Source: DAOUKH01 sp034421515 (lineage in GTDB: Bacteria > Chloroflexota > Dehalococcoidia > SHYB01). Taken from it: a stretch of 64,000 nucleotides of DNA. The notes beneath the pieces were generated by a model. It worked only from the letters and a program-made list of their open reading frames with translations. It ran no database searches and had not been told where the DNA came from. Each line of letters opens with the position of its first letter. Position 1 is the first letter of the stretch. Of the stretch, positions 23,735 through 32,809 are shown in pieces. A program made the translations under genes and the position numbers. The stretch is from the NCBI GenBank assembly GCA_034421515.1, contig DAOUKH010000023.1:73965-137964 (forward strand), in the 5' to 3' direction.

Positions 23735-24812
23735 CCGACGCCTCCCAGGCGGCCGCTGCCGGAAATACGACGCCCAAGTCGGCGCCTATGCTCCGTAGCT
23801 CGCGGACCAGCGCGTCATGCAGCGGCACCCCGTCGCGTCCACGCTCTGCGGCGCGGAGCCACTCGATCTCGCCCGGATAGTAGACCGTGTCGAACCCGGG
23901 GCGGCGCGCCGACTCCTTCCACTGGGCGATCACGTCGTCGACTCCAGCCTTGAACGCGCCGACGTCGGTGAACCGTGCAACGTCGACCGCAAGAAAGAAG
24001 TGTCCGACCTCCGCAGCGAAGGCGCCTTGGCCCACCTTCAGCGACTTGTTGGCGGTGAAGGGACCGCCGCCCAATAGTCCTGCCAGCACGGAGAACACGA
24101 ACATAAGGCCCGACCCCTTGTAGGCGCCGAACGGGATCGCGGCATGGGCCCGGGCCGGGTCCACCGTTTCGTTGCCTTCGGCGTCGAGCGCCATGCCTTC
24201 TGGGATTTCCGCCCCTTGTTCGGCGGCGAGCCGTACGTTCCCGAATGCGAGCACGCTCGTGGCCATGTCGAGCACCGGCGGGTCGTATTGGGCGCTGGGT
24301 AGGGCGAACGCCATGGGGGTATTCGGCGCGATCGGCTCCCGACTTCCCCAAGGGGCCATCACCCTCGACGTGGTGGAAACCGTGATGCCGACCATGTCGT
24401 GTTCAACCGCCATCAATGAGTAGTAGGCCAGCGCGCCCTGGTGGTTGCTGTTGACCACGTTCACCCATCCGACGCCGGTCTCCCGCGCCTTGTCTATGGC
24501 GAGCCGCGTAGCCCGAACGCTCGCGACCTGCCCCGCGGCGCGGTCCGCGTCGAGCACGGCCATCGACGGCCCCTGCTTGACCGTCTTCATCGCGGGACAT
24601 GGGTTGATGACTCCTTGGCGCAGCCGGTCAGCGTAGATCGGCAGCATATCGAGGCCGTGGGTATCGACCCCGCGGAGGTTGGCATGTACCAGTACGTCGG
24701 CGGTGATCTTCGCATCGCCTTCCGGCATGCCGAGGGTGCGAAATACGAGGGCGGCGAAGTCGCTAAGGTCTTGCCCAACAAACCGACGCTTGCCACCGCT
24801 CGGGGCGGTCAT
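23724..24812 (-). CDS. Malate/L-lactate dehydrogenase family (Ldh family) oxidoreductase
   Basis: A 362-residue member of the malate/L-lactate/L-sulfolactate dehydrogenase family, an NAD(P)-dependent fold unlike classical MDH. The landmarks are VHANLRGVDTHGLDMLPIY (residues ~35-50), WVNVVNSNHQGALAYYSLMA, and APWGSREPIAPNTPMAFALP. ATG at 24812 is preceded by GGAGGAG; the longer frame to 24992 runs through the promoter of the divergent CoA transferase. It heads the minus-strand run with SDR, hydroxyacid dehydrogenase and MmgE/PrpD genes. Confidence 0.9.
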   Translation of the reverse strand: MTAPSGGKRRFVGQDLSDFAALVFRTLGMPEGDAKITADVLVHANLRGVDTHGLDMLPIYADRLRQGVINPCPAMKTVKQGPSMAVLDADRAAGQVASVRATRLAIDKARETGVGWVNVVNSNHQGALAYYSLMAVEHDMVGITVSTTSRVMAPWGSREPIAPNTPMAFALPSAQYDPPVLDMATSVLAFGNVRLAAEQGAEIPEGMALDAEGNETVDPARAHAAIPFGAYKGSGLMFVFSVLAGLLGGGPFTANKSLKVGQGAFAAEVGHFFLAVDVARFTDVGAFKAGVDDVIAQWKESARRPGFDTVYYPGEIEWLRAAERGRDGVPLHDALVRELRSIGADLGVVFPAAAAWEASDDS

Positions 24813-24831
24813 GGCGCTCCTCCGGCGGCGG

Positions 24832-24860
24832 TTGACAAGGATTCGCGCGGGGGACACCAT
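24832..24860 (+). promoter_or_regulatory. Promoter of the CoA transferase operon
   Basis: TTGACA (24832-24837) and CACCAT (24855-24860) are 17 bases apart. The -35 box is consensus and the -10 is weak. It sits in the divergent gap before the GTG at 24930. Confidence 0.5.
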
Positions 24861-24929
24861 TGCGGCACCTCCGGTGTGCCGGCCGCCACTCGGACCCCGG
24901 CCGGGAACCGCGACTCGGGGGCGCAAGCG

Positions 24930-26183
24930 GTGCAAGGCCCCTCTCCGTTCCTCCCCCTGTCCACCATCCGCGTGGTCGATTTCGGTCGACACGTGGCGGG
25001 GTCACATGCCACCCGCATTCTAGCCGATCTCGGCGCCGAGACCATCCGCGTCGAGAGCTTCCACTCCTACGATCCAACACGGGCGAGCAATCCGATACCG
25101 GGCGGAGAACCGGGAAGCCTGGACCGGAGCGCCTTGTGGATCAACATCAACCGGAATAAACGGAGCGTTTCCCTCAACCTCTGGCACCCGGAGGCGCTGG
25201 GCCTTCTGAAGCGGCTCGTGTCGCTCTCCGACATCCTGGTCGAGAATTTTCATCCGCGTGTCACGGAAGCGTGGGGCCTGGCGTACGAGGACGCTCGCAA
25301 ACTGAACCCGGCCCTGATCTACGTCAGCATCACCGGGTTTGGTCACCAAGGCCGCCATCGCGACTACATCACGTTCGGCCCCACGGCCCAAGCCCTGACC
25401 GGCCAGACCTTCATGAGCGGTCTCCCCGGGAAGGAGCCGGCGGGCTTTGGATTCTCCTATCTCGACCACATGGCCGGATACAACGGCGCCATCGCCGCAT
25501 TGGCTGCGTTGGAGCATCGTCACGAGACGGGACGCGGACAGCACGTCGACGTATCGCAGATCGAAACGGGGGTAGCCCTTACCGGCCCCGCGATCCTCGA
25601 CCGGTGCGTCAACGGACGCGCGTACCGAAGGGCAGGCACCCCTCCCGGAAATAGGAGCGCGCACCGCCCGGCCTGCCCAGAGGGCATCTTTCCGTGCCGG
25701 GGAGAAGACGCGTGGTGCGCCATCACGGTCCAGGACGACGCCGCATGGAAGCGTCTCGCCGGGGCGCTCGGGAGTCCGGCATGGATGGAGGATCCGCGCC
25801 TTTGGGAGACGGCCAGGCGCCTCGCCCATCGTGACGAGGTGGAGGACAACCTGGCGCGCGAGACGCGGCGCTTCGGCAAGTTCGATCTGATGGCCATGCT
25901 GCAAGCCGCAGGGGTGGCGGCGGGCGTGGTGCAGAGCCCGGAAGACCGGGCGGAGCGAGACCCGCAGCTCGCCGAGCGCGGCCTCTTTGCGGCCTTCCGG
26001 CACCCCGACCTGGGTACGTGGCGGACGGACGGGCTGCCTTTCCTGGTCTCGGGCCGCCGGGCCGGCGGAGCGGTGCGTCCGCCGCCGCGCATCGACGGAG
26101 ACAACGGCTACGTGCTGGGCGAGATCTTGGGACTTCCCGAGAAGGAGCTTCGAGCCCTGGAGGCCGAAGGAGCCATCTCGTGA
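24930..26183 (+). CDS. Family III CoA transferase subunit with catalytic Asp
   Basis: A 417-residue CaiB/BaiF-type CoA transferase. The N-terminal STIRVVDFGRHVAGSHATRILADLGAETIRVE is typical. The segment YLDHMAGYNGAIAALAALEHR places the catalytic Asp just before the MAG stretch. The C-terminal tail has VVQSPEDRAERDPQLAERGLF. I chose GTG at 24930, with CGGGGG upstream, since the region before it resembles no protein. The next gene, another member without the Asp, overlaps by four bases. The pair looks like a heteromeric CoA transferase of the BbsEF type, in which only one subunit is catalytic. Confidence 0.88.
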   Translation: MQGPSPFLPLSTIRVVDFGRHVAGSHATRILADLGAETIRVESFHSYDPTRASNPIPGGEPGSLDRSALWININRNKRSVSLNLWHPEALGLLKRLVSLSDILVENFHPRVTEAWGLAYEDARKLNPALIYVSITGFGHQGRHRDYITFGPTAQALTGQTFMSGLPGKEPAGFGFSYLDHMAGYNGAIAALAALEHRHETGRGQHVDVSQIETGVALTGPAILDRCVNGRAYRRAGTPPGNRSAHRPACPEGIFPCRGEDAWCAITVQDDAAWKRLAGALGSPAWMEDPRLWETARRLAHRDEVEDNLARETRRFGKFDLMAMLQAAGVAAGVVQSPEDRAERDPQLAERGLFAAFRHPDLGTWRTDGLPFLVSGRRAGGAVRPPPRIDGDNGYVLGEILGLPEKELRALEAEGAIS

Positions 26184-27475
26184 AGAGGGAGGCCGGCGCG
26201 ACGCGTGGCCCTTTGCAAGGCGTCAAAGTGCTGGATCTGACCGACGAGCGCGCCCAGTTCTGCGGGAAGGTCTTGTCGGACCTCGGCGCCGACGTCATCC
26301 TCGTCGAGCCGCCCGAAGGGTCGGACGGTAGGCGGCTTGCTCCGTTCGCAGGCGACGCCCCGGACGGCGAAGGCAGCCTGTACTTCTGGAATTGCAACGC
26401 CGGAAAGCGGAGCGTGACGCTCGACGTGCGGTTGCCTCACGGGGCGAAGCTGCTGCGCGAGCTCATCGCGCCGGAGGCCGACGTGCTCATCGAGTCGTAC
26501 GACCCGGGCTATCTCGACGGTCTTGGGGTTGGGTACCCAGACCTAGCCGAAACCAATCTGGGCCTGGTCTTCGCCTCGATTACGCCGTTCGGCCAGACGG
26601 GCCCCTACAAGCAATACAAAGCGTCGGAGTTGGTGCAGTCGGCATTGGGAGGCATCGCCTATCTGTGCGGCTACGACGATGATTCCGGCGTGCCCCCGGT
26701 CGCACCCAGCAGCGAACCCGCGTCGCATCTGGGGGCCCAGTACGCGGCGTTGGCGGTCCTCGCCGCCTTGTGCGGCCGGCGCCTCACCGGCAAGGGGGCG
26801 TTCCTGGACATCTCCATTCACGAGGCGGTGAACTGTTCGACTGAATGGGCCATGCCGACGTACTTCTCCCTTGGGAAGAACGTCCGCCGACAGACGGGGC
26901 GGCACGCAACGCCGGAGCCGACCCAGCCCTGGCAGTTCAAGTGCCGAGACGGGAAGCATGTGAACTTGTTGGGAGTGCTACCTCGAGATGGCACGAGCTG
27001 GCGGAAGCTGCTGTCCTGGATGGACGAGCACGGGGCGGCGGGAGACCTCACGAGCCCGGAATACTCCGATTTCGTGTCGGGGCGGCTTCGCGCGGGGGCT
27101 TGGCGCGACGCGGACAAGACGCCGGAGGGGCGGCACATCATCGAGACCATCGTCAGGTTCGTTGAGGGGCTGGACAGCGAGGAGGTCTATCATGGCGGGC
27201 AGCAGCGAGGTCTCCCGTGGAGTGTGATCAGGGCCCCGGACGAGACGCTCGGGGACCCGCATCTTCGTGACCGTGGCTTCTTCACCTCAGTCGCGTATCC
27301 AGACTTGGGGAAGGAGGTCGTCCATTCCGACGTTCCCTACCGGTTCAGCGGGAGCCCCGCCGGCGTCCGGGGCAGAGCGCCCCGCTTGGGGGAGCACAAC
27401 CGGGACATCTACGGCGGCGACCTTGATCTCGACGAGGCTACGATGGCTTCTCTGCGAAACGGCGGGGTGATCTAG
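26180..27475 (+). CDS. Family III CoA transferase subunit, catalytic Asp replaced
   Basis: A 431-residue CaiB/BaiF family member. GPLQGVKVLDLTDERAQFCGKVLSDLGADVILVE begins the fold. Where the partner has YLDHMAGYNG, this protein reads SEPASHLGAQ, so the Asp is lost. The GTG start overlaps the preceding stop (GTGA) with AAGGAG at good spacing, so the two are translated together. In BbsEF-type enzymes the second subunit is structural. Thiolase-like and DUF35 genes follow, which fits activation of an acid followed by carbon-carbon cleavage. Confidence 0.88.
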   Translation: MKREAGATRGPLQGVKVLDLTDERAQFCGKVLSDLGADVILVEPPEGSDGRRLAPFAGDAPDGEGSLYFWNCNAGKRSVTLDVRLPHGAKLLRELIAPEADVLIESYDPGYLDGLGVGYPDLAETNLGLVFASITPFGQTGPYKQYKASELVQSALGGIAYLCGYDDDSGVPPVAPSSEPASHLGAQYAALAVLAALCGRRLTGKGAFLDISIHEAVNCSTEWAMPTYFSLGKNVRRQTGRHATPEPTQPWQFKCRDGKHVNLLGVLPRDGTSWRKLLSWMDEHGAAGDLTSPEYSDFVSGRLRAGAWRDADKTPEGRHIIETIVRFVEGLDSEEVYHGGQQRGLPWSVIRAPDETLGDPHLRDRGFFTSVAYPDLGKEVVHSDVPYRFSGSPAGVRGRAPRLGEHNRDIYGGDLDLDEATMASLRNGGVI

Positions 27476-27494
27476 CTCGCCCAGGGGCTGCGGC

Positions 27495-28676
27495 ATGGCC
27501 TTTCTCGACGAACGGTACTGCATTGTCGGGGTCGGTGAGACCGACTACTCCCGCAACTCTGGAAGGACGACGCACGCCCTCGCCGTCGAGGCCGTCCGGC
27601 GGGCTGCCGACGACGCGGGTCTGGCGCCCTCAGAGATCGACGGGCTCATGTGCTACCACGAGAACGATTCGGTCCAACCCTATTTCGTGGCAACCGATCT
27701 TGGAGCCACGCTCAGCTACTACATGGACACGCCCGGCGGTGGCAACGCGGCCGAGGCGCTGATCGGGACCGCGGCGGCGGTCATCGACGCCGGTCTGGCG
27801 AACGTGGTGGGCATCTACCGCTCGCTAAACGCCCGTTCCGGCATGCGCATCGGCGGAACGGGCGGCGGCTTCACGTCGGCGCGCAAGGGGAGCGGCGAGG
27901 CCCAATTCTGGCTGCCCTTTGGGCACAGCAGCGCTCCAGCGACCTACGCCCTCTTCGCCCACGCGCACATGCACCGCTACGGTACGACGAAGGAACAGCT
28001 CGGCGCGGTGGCCGTCAGCGCCCGCCGCAACGCCGCTCTCAACCCCAAGGCGGTGCTGCCCGGCCCCATAACGCTGGAGGACTACTACGCTGCGAGGCCG
28101 GTGGTCGACCCCTTCAACGTGATGGACTGTTGCCTCGAGTCCGACGGCGCCTGTGCGCTGATCGTGACCTCCGTGGAGCGCGCGAGGACGTTGCGGCAGC
28201 GTCCCGTCTACGTCAGCGGCGTCGTGGGCCGGGCGTGCGCGCCCCTGGCGAGGTGGCTGTGGGCCCAAGAAGACCCGCTCGACTGGCCCGGGCGCGAAGC
28301 GGGCGACCGGGTCTTCGAGATGGCGGGAGTGACCCGCCAGGAAATCGACGTGGCGGCGGTCTACGACTGCTTCAGCTTCACCGTCATCAACGAGTTGGAG
28401 AATCTCGGCTTTTGCGACAAGGGGGAAGGCGGTGCGTTCGTAGAAGAAGGACGTATCGGGCTGGAGGGTGACTTGCCGTTGAATCCCAACGGCGGACTTC
28501 TGGCGGAAGCCTACGTCAACGGCATGAACAACGTCGTCGAGCTTGTGCGGCAATTGCGGGGTACGGCCGACGCCGGCGGGGACTCCGGGAGCCGGCAGAT
28601 AGTCGACGCCGAAGTCGCCCTGAGCGCGGCGAGCCTCCCCATGGGGTACGCAAGCGCCATGATTCTGCGGAGATAG
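27495..28676 (+). CDS. Thiolase-superfamily (lipid-transfer-like) protein without Cys
   Basis: A 393-residue thiolase-fold protein. It starts RYCIVGVGETDYSRNSGRT and ends NGGLLAEAYVNGMNNVVELVRQLRG. The nucleophilic Cys is absent (DTPGGGNAAEALIG at residues ~78-91), and the late His-Gly-Gly motif is Asn-Gly-Gly (NPNGG). It has lost more catalytic residues than the copy at 15483. It is followed by a DUF35 gene 2 bases away. Retro-aldol or other carbon-carbon chemistry on a CoA thioester is the best guess, by analogy with Ltp2. Confidence 0.85.
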   Translation: MAFLDERYCIVGVGETDYSRNSGRTTHALAVEAVRRAADDAGLAPSEIDGLMCYHENDSVQPYFVATDLGATLSYYMDTPGGGNAAEALIGTAAAVIDAGLANVVGIYRSLNARSGMRIGGTGGGFTSARKGSGEAQFWLPFGHSSAPATYALFAHAHMHRYGTTKEQLGAVAVSARRNAALNPKAVLPGPITLEDYYAARPVVDPFNVMDCCLESDGACALIVTSVERARTLRQRPVYVSGVVGRACAPLARWLWAQEDPLDWPGREAGDRVFEMAGVTRQEIDVAAVYDCFSFTVINELENLGFCDKGEGGAFVEEGRIGLEGDLPLNPNGGLLAEAYVNGMNNVVELVRQLRGTADAGGDSGSRQIVDAEVALSAASLPMGYASAMILRR

Positions 28677-28678
28677 CC

Positions 28679-29092
28679 GTGGCCGCGTACACGAAGCCGC
28701 TGCCGACCCCGGACCCGGACACGCAAGCCTTTTGGGACGGTTGCCGAGCGCATAGGCTGTTGATTCCGAAGTGCGTGGCGTGTGGGTGGCTCCGATGGCC
28801 GCCGCGCCCCGGCTGCCCTTGGTGTCATTCCACCGACCGCGAGTGGATTGAAGTCAGCGGGCGCGGCACCGTCTATAGTTACGTGGTCTTCCGAAGGGCC
28901 TTCCTACCGGAGTTTCGAGATGACATCCCCTACGTGGTGGCGATCATCGAGCTGGAGGAGTCTCCGGCGGTCCGCATCCTCAGCAACGTGGTTGGTTGCA
29001 AGCCGGAGGATGTCGTCTTTGGGATGCCGGTGCGGGTACGGTTCGAGGATGTTACCGGCGACGTAACGCTGTTCAAGTTCACCCCCGCCTAA
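28679..29092 (+). CDS. DUF35 zinc-ribbon/OB-fold protein, partner of the thiolase-like gene
   Basis: A 137-residue DUF35 protein. The zinc ribbon has CVACGWLRWPPRPGCPWC at residues ~29-46, and the OB-fold starts at GRGTVYSYVVF. It begins at GTG 28679, two bases after the stop of the thiolase-like gene, so the two are coupled. It matches the DUF35 at 15039-15476, although the gene order is the same in opposite orientation. It is thought to bind the CoA moiety and shape the active site of its partner. Confidence 0.9.
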   Translation: MAAYTKPLPTPDPDTQAFWDGCRAHRLLIPKCVACGWLRWPPRPGCPWCHSTDREWIEVSGRGTVYSYVVFRRAFLPEFRDDIPYVVAIIELEESPAVRILSNVVGCKPEDVVFGMPVRVRFEDVTGDVTLFKFTPA

Positions 29093-29112
29093 GTCCAAGG
29101 AGACTTCGAATA

Positions 29113-30330
29113 ATGCGCCAGATTCTCCGAGCCGGACGTCTCATCGACGGGCTTGGAATGCCCGTTCAAGAGCGCGTGGCCGTCGTGGTGGAAGGGGAGC
29201 GGATCGCCGCCGTGCAATCGTGGGACGACGCGGCGCCCCGCCCCGGCGACGCCGCCTACGACCTCGAATCGATGACGCTTCTGCCCGGCTTGAGCGACCT
29301 TCACCTGCACATGTTCGGCGAACGGCCGGACGTACGAAGGCCGTTCCGGGTTTCGACCGAGGGCTACCGGGCGATCCGAGCCTCGGCGGACGCCGGCCGA
29401 CTGTTGTGGGCCGGCTTCACGAACGTGCGTTGCTTGGGCGGTCTCACGTCGCCCGCCTTGCGCGATGCGATCGACGAGGGTGTGGTTCTGGGACCGCGCA
29501 TGCTGACGGCCTTTGCCTGGATCACGCAGACCGCGGGGACGTGGGCCGACTCGCCGTGGGTCCTCGTGCCGTCACGGGCGGTGGACGGAATCGATGGCTG
29601 TCTCAAGGGAGTGAGGGAGAACGTTCGGGACGGTGCCAACGTCGTAAAGATCGGCGTCTCCGGGCCGGGCTGGGACACCAATCCCATGTTCACCGAGGAG
29701 GAGCTCGTCGCCCTTGTTGATGAGGGACACCGGATGGGCTGCCAGGTCGCGGCGCACGCCATGGGGAACGAGGCGATTCGGCGCGCCGTCACTGCCGGCG
29801 TCGATACGATCGAGCATGGATACGGTGGCGACGAGCGGACCTATGCGCTCATGGCCGACCGGGGGACCGTCCTGGTGCCGACGCTGACGCTCAGCTATTT
29901 TCAAGCGCACTTTGGTCAGGAGCGGGGCATTCTCCCCGACCGCCAGGAGCGGGCCAAACGGATCCTCGACGAGCAGGTGGCCAGTGTTCGTCGGGCGAGA
30001 CGGGCCGGGACCGCCATCGGCACGGGGACCGATAGTATCGGCGCGCCGGTGGTCACACCAGAGGAGAGCGTCGAGGAACTCGTGCTGCTCTCCGAGTGCG
30101 ATCTGCCCAACGCACACGTCATCGCCGCTTCAACGAGCGTGGCTGCCCATGTCATGGGAACGCCCGACGACACAGGAGCTGTCGCGCCGGGGAGCCTCGC
30201 CGATCTCATCGCTGTGCCCGGCGACCCGCTGCAGGACATAACGGCGCTGAGGGACGTCCGTTTCGTGATGAAGGGCGGGGTCGTGGTCAAGGGAGAAGGA
30301 GCCCTTGGTCCGTCGGAGCCATCGCCGTGA
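29113..30330 (+). CDS. Amidohydrolase family protein (imidazolonepropionase/prolidase-like)
   Basis: A 405-residue metal-dependent amidohydrolase. It shows the metal motifs in order: LSDLHLHMF (H-x-H), VVKIGVSG (Lys of the kind that is carboxylated), QVAAHAMGNEAI (His), IEHGYGG (His) and GTGTDSIG (Asp). The family includes Xaa-Pro dipeptidases and imidazolonepropionases, so it hydrolyses cyclic or peptide-like amides. ATG at 29113 follows AAGGAG. The class III aminotransferase overlaps its stop by four bases, so the two are co-translated. Confidence 0.88.
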   Translation: MRQILRAGRLIDGLGMPVQERVAVVVEGERIAAVQSWDDAAPRPGDAAYDLESMTLLPGLSDLHLHMFGERPDVRRPFRVSTEGYRAIRASADAGRLLWAGFTNVRCLGGLTSPALRDAIDEGVVLGPRMLTAFAWITQTAGTWADSPWVLVPSRAVDGIDGCLKGVRENVRDGANVVKIGVSGPGWDTNPMFTEEELVALVDEGHRMGCQVAAHAMGNEAIRRAVTAGVDTIEHGYGGDERTYALMADRGTVLVPTLTLSYFQAHFGQERGILPDRQERAKRILDEQVASVRRARRAGTAIGTGTDSIGAPVVTPEESVEELVLLSECDLPNAHVIAASTSVAAHVMGTPDDTGAVAPGSLADLIAVPGDPLQDITALRDVRFVMKGGVVVKGEGALGPSEPSP

Positions 30331-31703
30331 CAAGTGCAAGCGAAGGAGAGGGCCGGGCCCTCCAACGTGCCGCGCTCGACCATCTCTGGGTCTACATGCG
30401 CGAGCCTGCTGAGATGGCGGAGAAAGGTGAGCCGCAGGTCTTCGCCCAGGGCGAGGGCGTCTGGGTCACCGACACCGAAGGGCGCAGGTTCATGGATCCG
30501 ATGTCGGGGCTGGGGCTCAAGAACGTCGGGTATGGGCGGGCCGAAATCGCGGAAGCCGCGTTCGAGCAGATGCGCCAGCTTTCGTATATGCCGTCGGGGA
30601 CGGTGGCGCCGCCCACGGTCAAGCTCGCGGAGAAGCTTGCGGCAATGACGCCGGGCAGCCTCTCCCGGTCCTATTTCGTCTCCGGCGGGTCGGAAGCCGT
30701 AGAGACGGCGCTGAAGCTGGCCAGAGCCTATCATAAACGCCAAGGAGAGGCGGGGCGGTACAAGATCATATCGCGCCGCGGCTCCTATCATGGCGCGACC
30801 GCGGGCGTCATGCCGTTGGGAGGCGCGCCGCGGATGCGGCGCGCCGATTACGAGCCGTTCGCGCCCGGATTTCTCTACGCCCCGCAGCCGCACCTCTACC
30901 GCTGCGAGTTTGGCAGCACTAGTCAGTCCGAGTGCGCGACGAGGTGCGCGCAGGCCATAGAGGAGTTGATCATCTTCCACGGGCCGGAGACCGTAGCCGC
31001 CGTCGTCGCCGAACCGATGGCGACCTCGGTCGGGATCGTCGTGCCCGGAGACGAATACTGGCCCATGGTTCGGGAGGTATGCGACCGGTACGGCGTCTTG
31101 CTCATCGTGGACGAAGTCATGTGCGGCTTCGGAAGGACCGGCACGATGTTCGGTGGTGACCACTGGGGTGTCGTTCCCGACATCATGACGCTCGCGAAAG
31201 GGCTTACGTCGGGGTACGTGCCGATGGGGGCCGCCGTCGCCAAGAAAGAGATCGCCGACCTGTTCATCGGCAGCGAAGATGTGAAGTTCGTGCACATGAT
31301 CAGCTTCGGGGGCCATCCGGTTGCCGCGGCGGCGGCCTTGGAGAACATCGCGATCGTCGAGCGCGAGGGTCTGGTCGGCAACGCGGCGGCGATGGGAGCG
31401 TATCTGCTCGACGGCTTGAAGGAACTGGAAGAGAAGCACTCCATCGTCGGCGAGGCCGCCGGCAAGGGTCTCATGTGCAGCCTGGAGCTCGTGCAAGACA
31501 AGGGCACGAAAGCGTACTTCTCGCCCGAGGCCGAGATGGGCGATCGGCTTACCGGGCACTTCAAGGCGAACGGCGTGCTGCTCCGCGGGGGCGATACCGT
31601 GCGCATCATGCCGCCACTGTCGATCTCGCGCTCGGAGGTCGATTTTCTGATCCGAGCCATCGACCATAGCCTTGCCGCCGTGGAGCGCGAGCTCGGCGTC
31701 TGA
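30327..31703 (+). CDS. Class III (omega-type) PLP aminotransferase
   Basis: A 458-residue aminotransferase of class III, which moves amino groups from omega-amino acids, amines or alanine to keto acids. The PLP site is DIMTLAKGLTSGYVPMG with Lys291. The usual FVSGGSEAVETALKLA, SRRGSYHGATAG and LIVDEVMCGFGRTG segments are present. GTG at 30327 overlaps the preceding stop (GTGA) with a GGAG upstream. It closes the plus-strand run that starts at the CoA transferases. The substrate is unknown. Confidence 0.92.
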   Translation: MTSASEGEGRALQRAALDHLWVYMREPAEMAEKGEPQVFAQGEGVWVTDTEGRRFMDPMSGLGLKNVGYGRAEIAEAAFEQMRQLSYMPSGTVAPPTVKLAEKLAAMTPGSLSRSYFVSGGSEAVETALKLARAYHKRQGEAGRYKIISRRGSYHGATAGVMPLGGAPRMRRADYEPFAPGFLYAPQPHLYRCEFGSTSQSECATRCAQAIEELIIFHGPETVAAVVAEPMATSVGIVVPGDEYWPMVREVCDRYGVLLIVDEVMCGFGRTGTMFGGDHWGVVPDIMTLAKGLTSGYVPMGAAVAKKEIADLFIGSEDVKFVHMISFGGHPVAAAAALENIAIVEREGLVGNAAAMGAYLLDGLKELEEKHSIVGEAAGKGLMCSLELVQDKGTKAYFSPEAEMGDRLTGHFKANGVLLRGGDTVRIMPPLSISRSEVDFLIRAIDHSLAAVERELGV

Positions 31704-31740
31704 GCTTTCGCCGCGACTGCCGCGGCCGGGGGGAGTTTCG

Positions 31741-31770
31741 TTGACAGCTTTCAGAGGGCACGCCTAGTAT
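31741..31770 (+). promoter_or_regulatory. Strong promoter of the importer 2 permeases
   Basis: TTGACA (31741-31746, consensus) and TAGTAT (31765-31770) are 18 bases apart, 62 bases before the permease ATG. It is one of the best matches to a housekeeping sigma promoter in the window. Confidence 0.75.
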
Positions 31771-31831
31771 TCGAGCCCCGTTAGGGGAGCGCTCTCAGCA
31801 TCGATGAGGGCGCGGTGAGCGTAGGGCGGCT

Positions 31832-32788
31832 ATGCAAAAGTACATCGTTAAGCGCCTGCTCCTGGCTATCCCGACGCTCCTGATCGTGTCGCTCATCATT
31901 TTCACGATCGTGCGCCTCCTTCCCGGCGACGCGCTCGACGCCGTGCTCAGCGACATCGTCGACCGTAGCGCCGCGGGGGGGACCAAGGAGCAGATACGGC
32001 ACGAGCTCGGTCTCGACCGGCCATTCTTTCAGCAGTACTTCACGTTCCTGGGAGGTATCGTTCAAGGAGACTTGAGTAACTCCTTGTTCGACGGGAGCTC
32101 CGTGATGAGCCACATCAAGCCGCGGATTCTCGTCACGGTCGAGCTTGCGCTGCTGACGATCTTCTTCTCCATCATCATCGCCATCCCGATCGGGATTCTT
32201 TCGGCGATCCGGCAGGATACGCTTCTGGACTACTTTCTGAGGAGCATGGCGATCCTGGGCCTGGCGGTGCCCAATTTCTGGCTTGGGGTCATGGTGGTAG
32301 TGCTTCCCGCCCTCTGGTTTGGCTGGACGCCGCCGGTCGTCTATACGCATGCTACGGAGCATTTCGGCCGGCACATTCTGCAGTTCGTGCTTCCTGCGTT
32401 CATCTTGGGGGTGTTCTTCTCTGCCAGTGTCATGCGCATGACGCGGGCCATGATGCTGGAAGTACTGCGGCAGGACTATATCCGAACCGCGTGGTCCAAA
32501 GGCCTACGGGAGCGGGTCGTCGTCATCCGTCATGCGACGAAGAACGCCCTGATTCCCGTGGTCACGGTCTTGGGGCAGGAGGTTGCGTTCCTGGTGGGCG
32601 GGGCCGTGGTCATTGAGTCGATCTTCGGCCTGCCGGGGCTGGGCCGGCTTCTCCTGGACAACATAGAGTTTCGGGACTACCCCATCGTGCAGGGTATCGT
32701 CCTGCTGATGGCTTTCGCCATCGTGATTATCAACTTGGTGATTGACTTGAGCTACGCCTGGCTCGATCCAAGGATCAGATACTCCTAA
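31832..32788 (+). CDS. ABC transporter permease, DppB type, importer 2
   Basis: A 318-residue inner-membrane permease. It begins KYIVKRLLLAIPTLLIVSLIIFTIVRLLPGD, has about six helices, and carries the coupling loop RMTRAMMLEVLRQDYIRTAWSKGL. The end is YAWLDPRIRYS. It pairs with the DppC-type gene 21 bases later. The order differs from importer 1: here the permeases come first and the lipoprotein last, under its own promoter. Confidence 0.93.
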   Translation: MQKYIVKRLLLAIPTLLIVSLIIFTIVRLLPGDALDAVLSDIVDRSAAGGTKEQIRHELGLDRPFFQQYFTFLGGIVQGDLSNSLFDGSSVMSHIKPRILVTVELALLTIFFSIIIAIPIGILSAIRQDTLLDYFLRSMAILGLAVPNFWLGVMVVVLPALWFGWTPPVVYTHATEHFGRHILQFVLPAFILGVFFSASVMRMTRAMMLEVLRQDYIRTAWSKGLRERVVVIRHATKNALIPVVTVLGQEVAFLVGGAVVIESIFGLPGLGRLLLDNIEFRDYPIVQGIVLLMAFAIVIINLVIDLSYAWLDPRIRYS

Positions 32789-32809
32789 GATCGGCATCGC
32801 GACGACCTC

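Noticed and set aside
24441..24929. Extension of the first CoA transferase upstream to 24441
   Set aside because: That part is antisense to the dehydrogenase gene and resembles no CoA transferase sequence; the promoter candidate lies inside it.
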